64,000 nucleotides of DNA from assembly GCA_933822405.4 (NCBI GenBank), contig CAKOGP040000001.1, forward strand, positions 1,594,822-1,658,821. The letters run 5' to 3'. The stretch's first letter is position 1, and every line of letters starts with the position of its first letter. The position numbers were made by a program, and so were the translations under genes. The notes under the pieces are model-generated. The model was not told the DNA's origin. It saw only the letters and a program-made list of their open reading frames with translations, and made no database searches. Positions 10,748-22,770 of the stretch are shown in pieces. The stretch comes from Cylindrotheca closterium. Taxonomy: Eukaryota > Bacillariophyta > Bacillariophyceae > Bacillariales > Bacillariaceae.

Positions 10748-11175
10748 TGTTTGTTGTCTTTGGTTTGAATCGGCGGATGCCAATAAACAATCCTTGTAAA
10801 AAAGACCTTGGCTTGGAAGAAAGTAAGATCAAAGGCTAATAGGAGCTTTCTCGTATTAGTTCCTTTTTCGATACTGAAAGTTGTAAGCTCAATAACCGAG
10901 TCTCTACCGATATCAGGCACAAAGTATCCTGAATTGGTTGGCAAAGTCTGAGATGATTGCTCAACCTGTCACGATGTTTTTGGATGTGATGAGGAGCAGA
11001 CAGCGTACTGGGTTTTGTACTTACGGTGCTTTCAGGAATGGCACATGGTACAGTATGGTACTTTCTTAGCCTCGGTATGACTACGTCGATTGCAACGTCA
11101 TCTGCAGGGATCACGTGACAACTTCATCATTTCTTCGTTGTTCACTTGCAATTGCAGATCATCATCATTATCATC
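10748..11175. promoter_or_regulatory. Divergent promoter region of NCBP1 and gamma-glutamyltransferase genes
   Basis: A 428-bp gap between opposite start codons. Open frames in it are short and look like chance. It ends in an ATC-rich run (11158-11176) leading into the gamma-glutamyltransferase ATG. An upstream non-coding exon for either gene could lie here but is not visible. Confidence 0.4.
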
Positions 11176-12909
11176 ATGGCTGACTGGTTTGCCAATCGAA
11201 ACTCAACTATAGAACCTACCAAATCATCGACAGTGGATGAAATCCCCTTTCTTTCCCGACGATCTCCCGTAGTTTGCAAAAATGGTTGCGTGGCTTCCAG
11301 TCAACCCCTAGCATCGAATATTGGAGTCGATATTCTCAAACAGGGTGGAAATGCCGCCGATGCCTCCATTGCGGTAGCCGCGACTCTGTGTGTAACGGAA
11401 CCATGCTCGACTGGATTGGGAGGAGACATGTTTTGTCTGTACTACAGCAGTCAAACCAAAAAAGTAACGGCCACAAATGGAAGTGGATTCAGTCCAGCGG
11501 CCTTGAATTTGGACGTTTTGAAAAAAGCATTTCCAGATGGAAAAGGTGGGATCAATGACGAAGCTTTTCGACTATCGGCCATGGCTGTAACTGTGCCAGG
11601 AGCTGCGAGAGGATACGAAGACTTGTTACTAAAGCATGGATCAGGAAAGTTCACTCTGGCACAATTGTTAGAACCAGCCGCCAAGCTAGCCGAACAAGGA
11701 TTCCCTGTTGGACCGGTCACGTCGCATCACTGGAGGGCTGGAATTGCTCAAATCAAAAAGTGGATCCCTGACGGAGAACGGGTACCTTTGACAATTGACG
11801 GAGAAAATGGTCCCAAACCGGGAGAACTCATTCAAAATCCTGATTATGCCAAGGTGTTGCGAGAGTTGGGTTCCAAAGGAGCTACCGATGGCTTTTATAA
11901 TGGAGCCACGGGCAAGGCCATTGTGGAGGTAGTACAGAAACATGGAGGAAATATGACCATGGAAGATTTGGCATTCCAAACGACTTCCTTCCCCGAGCCA
12001 TGCAGTGCTAAATTCCGAGATATAGAGTTGTGGCAGGTTCCACCCAATGGGCAGGGAATTGCTGGTTTGATTGCCTTGAAGGGATTAGCGCATTTGGAAG
12101 ACCTGGAAAAGGTTAAGCTTAGTCCCGAGACAATTGGAACTGCTGATGCCTACCACCCCATGATTGAAATGATGCGATTGGGATTTGCTGACGGACGAGC
12201 TCATGTGGCTGACGAACGCTTCATGACTGTTACCGTGGATCAATTGTTGGATGACAAGCGCATTCAAGAGCGAGCGGAAAAGCTATTCGATCCCAAAAAT
12301 GCCGTCATTGCAGGAACACCAATTGCCTCTAGTTGTACTGTCAGCTTCCAAGTGGTGGATAAGGAGGGAAACGCGATTAGTTTTGTCAATTCCAACTATA
12401 TGGGCTTCGGAACAGGAATCGTACCACAAGGATGTGGCTTTACTTTGCAAAATAGAGGTTTTGGATTCACCTTGGAAGAGGGCCATCCAAATGTCGTGGC
12501 CCCTCGTAAACGGCCATATCACACCATTATTCCTGGAATGATTACCTATTCCGACACGAATGAGCTTCATTCGACAATTTCCAACATGGGAGGAAACATG
12601 CAGCCACAAGGACATTTGCAGTTAACTATAGATATGGTAGCCGGTGGATTAGATCCTCAAGCCGCTATTGACATGTCACGATTCTGTATTGCAGATGGTA
12701 CAAAGGATGGTATGGTGCAAATTGAAGGCGGCGTGGATGAAAAGGAAATTGTCAAGCTGAAGGCCATGGGGCACAAGTTGCAAGACAAAGTTGTAGGACA
12801 CGCAAGAGCTACATTCGGCAGAGCACAGATTATCAAGCGAGATCGAACCAATGGTGTATTGTGGGCTGGATCAGATGGTCGAGCTGACGGTTGTGCCATT
12901 GGCTACTAG
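11176..12909 (+). CDS. Gamma-glutamyltransferase family protein (Ntn hydrolase)
   Basis: Ntn-type hydrolase that cleaves gamma-glutamyl bonds (glutathione or its conjugates) after autocatalytic processing into two chains. Single exon, 577 aa from ATG 11176. Seen: CVASSQPLASNIG and LKQGGNAADASIA near the N-terminus, CSTGLGGDMF (the GxGG loop), and TVSFQVVDKEGNAISF, where Thr388 aligns with the nucleophile of the usual TTHxSVVD motif. QPQGHLQL and a C-terminal GRADGCAIGY complete the small subunit. There is no signal peptide or membrane anchor (MADWFANRN), unlike the animal plasma membrane and bacterial periplasmic enzymes, so a cytosolic form related to bacterial GGT-like acylases is possible. 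The exact donor peptide is not shown by the sequence. It converges on COG2 with 59 bp between stops. Confidence 0.88.
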   Translation: MADWFANRNSTIEPTKSSTVDEIPFLSRRSPVVCKNGCVASSQPLASNIGVDILKQGGNAADASIAVAATLCVTEPCSTGLGGDMFCLYYSSQTKKVTATNGSGFSPAALNLDVLKKAFPDGKGGINDEAFRLSAMAVTVPGAARGYEDLLLKHGSGKFTLAQLLEPAAKLAEQGFPVGPVTSHHWRAGIAQIKKWIPDGERVPLTIDGENGPKPGELIQNPDYAKVLRELGSKGATDGFYNGATGKAIVEVVQKHGGNMTMEDLAFQTTSFPEPCSAKFRDIELWQVPPNGQGIAGLIALKGLAHLEDLEKVKLSPETIGTADAYHPMIEMMRLGFADGRAHVADERFMTVTVDQLLDDKRIQERAEKLFDPKNAVIAGTPIASSCTVSFQVVDKEGNAISFVNSNYMGFGTGIVPQGCGFTLQNRGFGFTLEEGHPNVVAPRKRPYHTIIPGMITYSDTNELHSTISNMGGNMQPQGHLQLTIDMVAGGLDPQAAIDMSRFCIADGTKDGMVQIEGGVDEKEIVKLKAMGHKLQDKVVGHARATFGRAQIIKRDRTNGVLWAGSDGRADGCAIGY

Positions 12910-12968
12910 ACATGAAGACATGCGGAAGACTCCACTTTCCGCAGATTTCAGGGCTATTATAAATTTGA

Positions 12969-15501
12969 TTATGCTGAGAGAACTGCCTCTGACTTTTCTG
13001 CAGACTTGGCAGCAGCCTCTGCAGTCAGAGACTTGAGTTTTTCGACCCCACTTATCGACGACGGGTCTACTCCTACACTCTCAATTTGCTTGCAGAACTC
13101 TTCGCAATCCAAATAGACTTGCAATTTGACCTTGTCTCCATCACTAATGCCTCCAGAAGTAGCACGTCGTACTCTCCTGTTTTGCAATGTAACTTCAGTT
13201 CGAGCAACCGTTGTCAAAAGCTCCTCGACCGCAGCACTGTATCGATCCGTCACCACTGAAATGATTTCAAGCTTCCATCCATCACCAATGTGGTCTGGTT
13301 TTCGTTGAGAGAATTCATTGGAAAACTCCTTGAATGGACGTAAGATAGTACTAACAAAAGGAGAAGCCTGAGTTGGTGGGGGTCGGTTGGTCATTCTATA
13401 AGTGGCAGCAACTCCCTTGACTGCCGCAAGTGGGCCCGAGCATTTTTCGGTAATAAGTTCCACAATCACTTTATTCCACATCTTCTCCACAAGAGGGCGA
13501 ATCTGCCTAGATGCATCCTTCAACACTTCCAAGACAAGCGTTCGAAGCTCAGCCTTCTCGGCAGAAGTTGCATCACCGCTTGCAAGAGTCTGTGAGACAA
13601 CAGACACGTAGTCATACCCGAGAGTTGTCTCCAGGATTGCCAATTCCCATGCTACTGCAGCGACATCATTAACACTTTCCGCCCAGCAGTATGGAGCGGG
13701 TTTCGGGGGTGCCATCATACCGTTGCTCCCTTCTTGACCTCCATTCTCTTTTGGCTCCGGCTCCTTCTCAACACCAAACTTTATCTTCCCGGTAAGGCCG
13801 TCTTCGATAAAGGCAATATTACGTCCAACCAATTGCACAGCACCACGCAAAAATCGGTTCGTGAGAGGTCGCAAGAACACTTCTGATTTCCATAGTGACA
13901 ATAGAACTTCATAAAGCTCCAAGAAGAACGACAATTCAAATCCGACTTCGTTCTTCATGGTATTCGCATCTTCAGGTGCTCCAGTGAACACCTCAGTGGT
14001 CCATCCACCATCCTTTGTCTGTTCAATCGCTCGGTTGATACGATTACAGCATTCTCCAAATCTCAACTGGTAGTAGATCGGAAGATTCCACTTCTTGGCA
14101 AACTCGGCAGTCTTGGGGTGTGAATAAATGCGATTCTGTGCTCTTTGGATTGTTTCAGGTGAAGTTATTGCATGGTAGTATAGATTTTCCATGGATCCCG
14201 AAGCAGGTATTTCAGTCTCGCCAGATTGTTGCAAGAGCCGTTGTGCGAGCTCCGAAAGAAAGGTATCCAATGCCATGTAGTTTGCTTGCAAAATGCTAGC
14301 AATTCCAGGCGAAAAGATAGCCATCTTGATTCCCGCATCAGCCATTAGTGCAGTGGCAATTGGTGCCCAGACTCCAGCAGTGACAAGATCAACTTCCATC
14401 TTGGAACCTACATCGAACATAACATCTGCCAGTTGTAAGGCTGGGCCAAATGCTTGAGCAATAGTGGTAATCATATCATTCAAGAGTGGAGCAAGACCAG
14501 CACATTCGCCTCGGGGGCCACCCTCGTCGAGGCTTCCCATGGATACCTTCGATCGAATCAGCGGCATGATTGCAACACGTGCAAAGATACTCTCCACCTC
14601 TTTCCCTCGTCCCAGAAGTGCCAGGCCTCTCATGCAGTGGCCAAGGAGCAATAACAGATCTTCTTCTTCAGGCACTTTCTCAGCATCTTCAGACGCAAGT
14701 CTTCCTTCTCTACGATGTTGCAAACTCTTGAGGGTTTCTTCTAGGCGGTAGGAAAGGGAAATGATCGTGTCAGATTCCAATCGTCGAATTCGAGGGGAAA
14801 GCTTCATGATGAATTGAGCCCGCTCCGAATCCTCTCCTAGGGCCAGCCTCATGGATGGCAACGCGTTCTTTGAGTCGGTCTGTGTGACTTTGCTAGCTGT
14901 CATGGCCGAAATCGTGTCCGTGCTCGATTGCAGGTCCTGAATGAGGCAAAGAGTGGTGTGTGCACACCTTTCCAGCGATGAAACTCTGTCTACTTTTTCT
15001 GTGAAGAAATGAAGGGTGAGGAAAACAGCTGATATTATGAATGCAAAATATAAATGTGGCAAAGATGGACAGACCTGCTACAGTGTCGCTTCTTGAAAAT
15101 CCCTCGTCTCGTCGATCTGCTGCATCCTTCTTCACAACTCTTTCAGCAGCCACTAGATCTTGATACAGACTAGCACATTCCTTGGCATTGTGCACACGTC
15201 GTTCTTCCTTTCGAATCTCCATTCCACAATTGACAAATTTCTCCAAGTGTTGTAGGTATTGCTTTTCGGTTGTCTCGGCCGAGGATAGGACAGGATGTAA
15301 TTGGGTCAACAAAGTGTGAAGATCGGGAGGCAATGATGACAAGCTTGTGCCGATATGCAGTAAATTTTGGCCCGATTGCGACGTCGCTAACTTGGCTGTC
15401 AAAATCTGACTGTGTTCTTTCGCCTTTCCCTTCAACCCTTTCAGCTTGGTTTCCAAAGCCGATGTAGACATAGCTGTCGGAATATCATTCAGGTCAGTCA
15501 T
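12969..15501 (-). CDS. COG2: Conserved oligomeric Golgi complex subunit 2 (COG2)
   Basis: Lobe A subunit of the COG tether that captures recycling vesicles at the Golgi. Two exons, 15501-15075 and 14998-12969, joined across a 76-bp intron (donor GTCTGT, acceptor CTTCACAG), giving 818 aa. The strongest evidence is the C-terminal domain: MTNRPPPTQASPFV and SGGISDGDKVKLQVYLDCE align by eye with human COG2 TNKPVPTTASAYV and SGGMSDDDKIRLQLALDVE. The middle part (KLSPRIRRLE, HCMRGLALLGRGKEVES) also fits. The N-terminus is coiled-coil-like but diverged. The frame stays open upstream to an ATG at 15765, which would add 88 residues; I prefer 15501 because the upstream stretch looks unlike the rest of the protein. 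The weak donor should be checked on cDNA. Confidence 0.8.
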
Positions 15502-16129
15502 TTTTTTCAGCCAATTTTTTCTTTTTGGATCTGGCTTTTTCTCAACACCGTCTTCAAATACTAATATTACACAGTCTGAAGCAATGCAAATTGGATAGAT
15601 AGAAGTCAAACCTCTCCAAATTGGCAAATGACCAGCACCTTTCTCTCTCCAAGTTACGTGACGATCATCGGCTCGCACCAAGCAAAATCTCATGCTCCAT
15701 TTGGGGGCGAGTACGAATTCACCGTTCACTTCAAAATACCATTTGGAGGAAATAGTGACGCGCATCCCCGCCCTCTTTTACCTATGTGAGGACTGTCATT
15801 CTTCATTCATTCGTTCATAGAAAGCTGTAGGTACAGTGGTACAGTAGTATATTGGTATTAATAGCAAAACCGGTAGCACGATACCTCGTATCGTACTCTA
15901 TACATCTTCTAATCTAAACGAATACAGTATGCCGACTAGTACTAAATGAATTCCCCCAATGAAACTTCAGCGTTGAGTCCTCATACTCATCAGTCACAAG
16001 TATCGAAAATGAGATCGTTTGGTGGGATTTCGGACTGATTTCGATTGATCGATTCATTCATTTATTCAGTGATGAATACACAGTACAGAGAAATGTGTAA
16101 TCTATCTTTCAATTTGGGGTGTAATGCTT
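15502..16129. other. Intergenic region between COG2 and Rab1, TAC-rich
   Basis: Holds the promoter and 5' UTR of COG2 and the 3' end of the Rab gene. Bases 15502-15765 are an in-frame open extension of COG2. Bases 15825-15950 are rich in GTAC, GGTACAG and ATACC steps, a style seen again near 17030, 57200 and 63260. No gene or RNA was recognised. Confidence 0.4.
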
Positions 16130-16883
16130 CTAACAGCAGTTTGCTAGAGGTCCACTCTTTTTAGCGTCGCCATTCAAGTCAATGCCTGTATTTGTATTGC
16201 CAGTATCTCCTCGAGCATCACGTTGTCGAATGAGTTCCCCAGCCATTGTCAAGAATGCCTCTTCTACATTCTTCGAAGACTTAGCACTTGTCTCTATGAA
16301 TGGAATACCAAGTTCATCTGCGAATTCTTTTGCTTGTTCCTCAGTCACCGCTCGGTCAGCTGTTCTGTCACTCTTATTTCCAACCAACAGTTTCACCGTT
16401 CCCTCTGCTGCATACCGGTTGACCTCCTTCAGCCAATCATTTACGTGGTCAAAGGACTCCATGCTCGTCACATCAAAAACCATAATGATTCCATCGGCAC
16501 CTCGATAGTAGGCGGAAGTGATGGTGCGGAATCGTTCTTGTCCTGCCGTATCCCAGATTTGTAGCTTGACCGTCTTGTTTTCAATCTTGACAGTACGGAA
16601 TCGAAAGTCGACGCCAATTGTGGAAATATAAGATTCAGTAAATGCATCATCCTGGAGATTGAACAAAAAACGCAAAGATGACAATGTTAGTGCTCTTCAA
16701 ATGCTTCCAATGCTCGTTCCAATGCTCGTCATTGTTGGTGGCATTGCGAGAAAAAGAAAAAAAGGATGAACGTACAGCAAATCGCAGTAGCAGACAGGAT
16801 TTTCCAACTCCACTATCTCCGATCAAGACAAGCTTGAATAGGTAATCATAATCTCTTTGTTTGGTTGCTGAATTGGGAGCCAT
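16130..16883 (-). CDS. RAB1: Rab1/Ypt1-type small GTPase
   Basis: Membrane-trafficking GTPase acting between ER and Golgi. Two exons, 16883-16776 and 16651-16130, joined in phase 0 across a 124-bp intron (donor GTACGT, acceptor TCTCCAG), giving 209 aa. Seen: [20 protein letters not shown] with the P-loop at residues 22-29; switch I with YISTIGVDF, the Rab1/Rab8 effector signature; [20 protein letters not shown], identical to the Rab1 class; NKSD and ETSAK for guanine binding; and a C-terminal CC for geranylgeranylation. KLQIWDTAG and the full switch II favour Rab1 over Rab8. Neighbour COG2 acts in the same Golgi pathway, but both face the same way with a 628-bp gap, so co-regulation is not implied. 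Confidence 0.93.
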
Positions 16884-17232
16884 CTCTTTTTATAGATATC
16901 AATCAATGAATGCCGCCTATTTTTGAAAATTGACAAAAGAACGAATGAACCTGAATCGGGAGGATCATCATTGTCCATCCCTCAATAGACGCGGCGAGCG
17001 CGCATGCATGATTTTCGAATCGGATCGTACACGTGTACGTCGTATGCAGTGTACTATTTTCTACGCACTCGTGATTCATTCAAAAAATCGACTAGATGAC
17101 TCTGAGGTTGCCCTTTGCTGTAAATTGTGCTGCTGGACCATATTTAGTATGTACTCTACTGTAGATTTGCCACGCGAGAAAGGCAGTATGAATCTATGAT
17201 CGTTTTAAATTGGTTTCACCAAAGCTGTGAAA
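16884..17232. other. Intergenic region with a 14-bp G-box palindrome
   Basis: Lies between the Rab1 start and the 3' end of the dihydrolipoyl dehydrogenase gene. It holds the Rab1 promoter. A perfect 14-bp palindrome, CGTACACGTGTACG, sits at 17026-17039 with a central CACGTG (G-box/E-box core), 143 bp upstream of the Rab1 ATG. No coding sequence is supported. Confidence 0.45.
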
Positions 17233-18952
<1,720 letters not shown>

Positions 18953-19294
18953 TTTAATGAAGAAAGCGCAGTCTAATGTTGTACCAAAAATATGATGTTT
19001 CCTATTGGAAATTCAGTTTCCTTGTCCTGGCGGAAGATTTTCCTTCTTCGCCATTTTCCACCGGAACTACCGGTAGATCCGTCATAACGACCGTCCTTCT
19101 ATCGGTATTCTATTTCGGCACCAAAATTGACCGCCTCGACCTATTCTCACCGTCGACTGTTTCGACTAAAATTTGATAGACAAAGAAAGAACCATGCCGA
19201 AAAAAGAGATCAACGAAGTCGACTGGATGATCAAAAACCAAAACAACAAGTCACAGCAACATCATTTCCTTTCAAAAGACAAAAAGGAAAACCC
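18953..19294. promoter_or_regulatory. Divergent promoter region of DLD and RPN2
   Basis: A 342-bp gap between two opposite ATG codons. It must contain both promoters and both 5' UTRs. The RPN2-proximal half contains a 34-codon upstream ORF. No further element can be asserted. Confidence 0.5.
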
Positions 19295-19298
19295 ATGA
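19194..19298 (+). promoter_or_regulatory. 34-codon upstream ORF overlapping the RPN2 start (ATGA)
   Basis: ATG at 19194 (accATGc) opens a Lys/Asn/Gln-rich 34-codon frame whose TGA (19296-19298) overlaps the RPN2 start ATG (19295-19297) as ATGA. Such a stop-start overlap is known elsewhere to allow reinitiation. Whether the uORF is transcribed is not shown. Confidence 0.4.
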
Positions 19299-22200
19299 CA
19301 TCCGTAATGTCCATGTCGGCCTCACCACCAGCCGCCGTAGCTACTGCCTCTGGATACGTTGCCTTGTTGCAAGAATCCGATAACACACTCCGATCACATG
19401 CATTGAAAAAGTTATTGGAATGTGTGGATACCCTTTGGCATGAAGTGGCTGAATCCCTTCCTGATTTGGAAACCATTGCCGAAGACTTGGATTTGCCGCA
19501 AGACATGCGACAAATGGCTGCAGCTGTAGCTTCTCGGGTCTTTTTTCATTTGGAAGAACCTTCTCAGGCACTGCGATTGGCGTTGGAAGCCGGAGAAGCC
19601 CATTTTGATTTGCAACACACTTCCCCATATGTTCAATCACTGGTCCGGGCAGCAATAGACGCCTATGTGGTAGAACGGCTAAAGGTTATTGACGACGAGA
19701 AGGATGCGAAAGAAGAAGATATTGGAATATCGATGGAACAACTACAAGCTATGGTGTACCGATTGTTGGAGACTTGTTGCAAAGAAGGAAAATATGACCA
19801 TGCACTAGGAATTGCCTTGGAAGCCCAAGAAACTTCCAAGTTGAGAGAAATTCTAATTTCGTCTGGTCCCAGCGTAGAAATGCTCAAGTACGCGCTCAAT
19901 TCTTCCATCAATGTTGTTTCCTCTAAGGCCTTTAGACAAGAGGCACTGAGCGTCATCGCCGAATGTCTTGAACAACAAATCGATATTCGCAAAACTGCTT
20001 CGGTCGATTTGATCTTTGTTTACCAACTTCTTGGAAAGCCAGAAAAGGTTGCCGAGGTGCTTTCTAAACTAGTTAAGGGATCCGACGATGATTCATTGCT
20101 CGGATTCCAACTTTGCTTTGATTTGTCAGACAGTGGCGATCAAGCCTTTGTTACTCGAGTGGCTGCTGCTTTGACAAAGTCGGATGCCCAAAAAAAGCGA
20201 TGGGCCCAAGTCGACCGTGTCTTGACAGGTGGGTTCTCGTCCGAATTAGCGTTGAGTTTCCTTCACAAGCAGTCCAAGGCGGACAGCTTGATCATGGAGA
20301 CCCTAAAGAAATCTCTCGAGGAACGAGGCAGCGGAGGCAGATCATCCATTTTGCACAATTCGGCTGTTCTCACACACAGCTATTTGTATGCTGGAACAAC
20401 CAATGACACCTTTTTGAGAGATCATTTGGACTGGATGAAAAAGGCTTCCAATTGGTAAGTACTAGCCCCTGCCCCATGTTGACTGGAATGAATGTTTCAT
20501 GTTTCACCTTTCTGAAACTCGCAATCACTGTGCAACTCTTTCGATCTACTACAGGGCCAAGTTCTCAGCGACTGCGTCCCTTGGTGTCATCCATGCTGGC
20601 CACATTACCGAGGCAATGCACCTGCTAGAACCATACCTCCCGTCAAGCCCCTCCGATGAAGGTGGCTCCAATGTTTCTCCCAATGGCGGTTACGCCGAGG
20701 GAGGATCCTTGTATGCCTTGGGCCTTATCCATGGATCCCATTCTGGATCTTCTGCTGAGAAGCGAAAGGAAACTGCCGAATTCTTGAGAACCCATTTGCG
20801 GGCCTCCCATACCAACGAAGTGATTAGCCACGGAGCTGCTTTGGGAGTCGGGCTCACTTCCATGGGATCCAACGAATTGGCTGCTGTCAATGAACTAAAG
20901 GATTTGCTAGACACGGATTCTGCTGTATCTGGAGAAGCTGCTGGTATAGCCATTGGTATGGTGCTGGTGGGCAGTGGAGCTGGAAATGTGCACAATTCCC
21001 TTCCTGCTAATGACAAAGAAGAAATTATGGAATTGGTTACTGAGCTCAAGAACTATGCTCGTGAAACTCAACACGAAAAAATCATTCGGGGTATTTCCAT
21101 GGGACTGGCATTGATGCAATACGGTCAAGAAGAAAATGCCGATGCTTTGATTGAGGATATGCGAAGCGATCGTGATCCAATCTTGCGGTACGGAGCCCAG
21201 TATGCTCTCGCCCTTGCTTACTGTGGAACCGGATCCAACAAGGCCATTCGTATACTCTTGCACACTGCTGTCAGTGATGTTTCAGATGATGTCCGTATGG
21301 CGGCTGTAATTGGTCTTGCTTTTGTTCTCTTCAAGACCCCCGAACGAGTTCCACAATTGGTCAAGCTATTGATGGAATCGTTCAACCCACACGTGCGATA
21401 TGCCAGTTGTATCGCCGTCGGTATTGCAATGGCTGGCACTGGAGACTCAGAGAGTGTAGCAATGCTCGAACCAATGCTCGATGATATGACTGACTACGTT
21501 CGTCAAGGTGCTTTGATGGGTACTGCCATGATTTACATGCAACAGAGCGACTCGAGCAACGGAAGAAAGATCCGCTCCTTCCGCGAGAAGATCGCTTCCA
21601 TTGTCCGTGAAAAGCACCAAAATACATTGACCAAGATGGGTGCCATTCTTTCTACCGGAATCATTGATTGCGGAGGAAGAAACTGCTCGCTTGGACTAGG
21701 ATCCAGAAATGGTTTCACTAAGATGAACAGTGCCGTTGGTTTGGTATTGTGGTTGCAACACTGGCACTGGTATCCCATGATGCACATGTTCAGTCTTGCA
21801 CTCACCCCAACCTATACTATTGGATTGAACAGGGTACGTCAGCACAATCGATCTTTACTGGCCCCAATACACGAAGACTCACATCTCGTATCTGTATATA
21901 TCGTTTTCAAATTTGTAGGACTTCAAATATCCCAAGAAGTTTGAAATTGTTTGCAACTCTAAGCCTAGTATTTTTGCGTACCCCAAGAAATTGGAAGAAA
22001 AGAAGGAAGAGAAAAAGAAGCGCGTCGAAACAGTTGCTTTGTCTACCACAGCTAAGGAGAAAGCAAGACAAGCCCGAAAGCGCGCCAAAGGGGGAGAAGG
22101 TGGCGCCGCAATGGATGTTGACAAGGAGGAAGAGAAGACTGAGAGTAAAGATGCTGTAGGTGATGAGAAGGGAGAAAAGATGGAGGTCGACAAGGAAGAG

Positions 22201-22527
22201 GAAGAGAAGAAGCCAAAAAAGAAGCGCGAACCAGAACCTACAACTTTCCGTGTTGGAAACCCATCACGAATCACAATTGCACAATCACAGGTTTGTGTTT
22301 TTGACTTGGGACAAAGATATCGACCTATCAGACCCGAAGAGAAGCCATTGGGAGTCATCATTTTGACCGATAGCACTCCAGGGGAAGCTGAGGATCTCGG
22401 TGCCGTCAAGGCACCATCATTGGAGCCCGAGGGAGAGTGTGCTCCCCCAGAGCCATTCGAGTGGACCCCACCAGACGAAACTGCAGCCACAGACACAAAA
22501 GAGCCTGTCAAGAAGGAAGAAAAGTAG
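19295..22527 (+). CDS. RPN2: 26S proteasome non-ATPase regulatory subunit RPN2/PSMD1
   Basis: Scaffold of the 19S base that binds ubiquitin receptors and contacts the ATPase ring. Three exons (19295-20454, 20555-21833, 21919-22527; introns of 100 and 85 bp) give 1,015 aa. Seen: an N-terminal helical region beginning ASGYVALLQESDN; a central toroid of proteasome/cyclosome (PC) repeats, for example ASLGVIHAGH, GSLYALGLIHG, GISMGLALMQYGQE and GAQYALALAYCGTG; the nearly invariant block NGFTKMNSAVGLVLWLQHWHWYPMMHMF; DFKYPKKFEIVCNSKPSIFAYPKK across the last splice; and a Lys/Glu-rich linker before the C-terminal VCVFDLGQRYRPI. Human PSMD1 is 953 aa, so this is full length. Joined residues match the family at both splices. 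Converges on the inositol polyphosphate kinase gene. Confidence 0.95.
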
Positions 22528-22770
22528 AATGCAAACATCGAATCAGCCTATAACCATGTATTCGAATTTTCTCTATGTTGCGTTGCCTGTTTTCTAGATA
22601 CTCTTTCGCTTCAAATCAGACGTCGATCAACAGCCTGTTTTTGTTTACTTTCTTCTTCCAAGGGCAGGGAACGAGCACCTGCTACAGTGAGACATTGCCT
22701 TTGAAAGAGAAGGTATTAACACTGCTGCGAGTATATCTCCGCCGTCCCTTACCGCTTTTGGTGAAACAAT

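Noticed and set aside
15502..15765. COG2 start at ATG 15765 with an 88-residue extension
   Set aside because: The extension contains no coiled-coil character and no COG2 resemblance; kept only as an alternative start.
21879..22538. 219-codon minus-strand frame opposite the RPN2 C-terminus
   Set aside because: Ser/Phe-rich mirror of the Lys/Glu-rich RPN2 linker, a known composition artefact.
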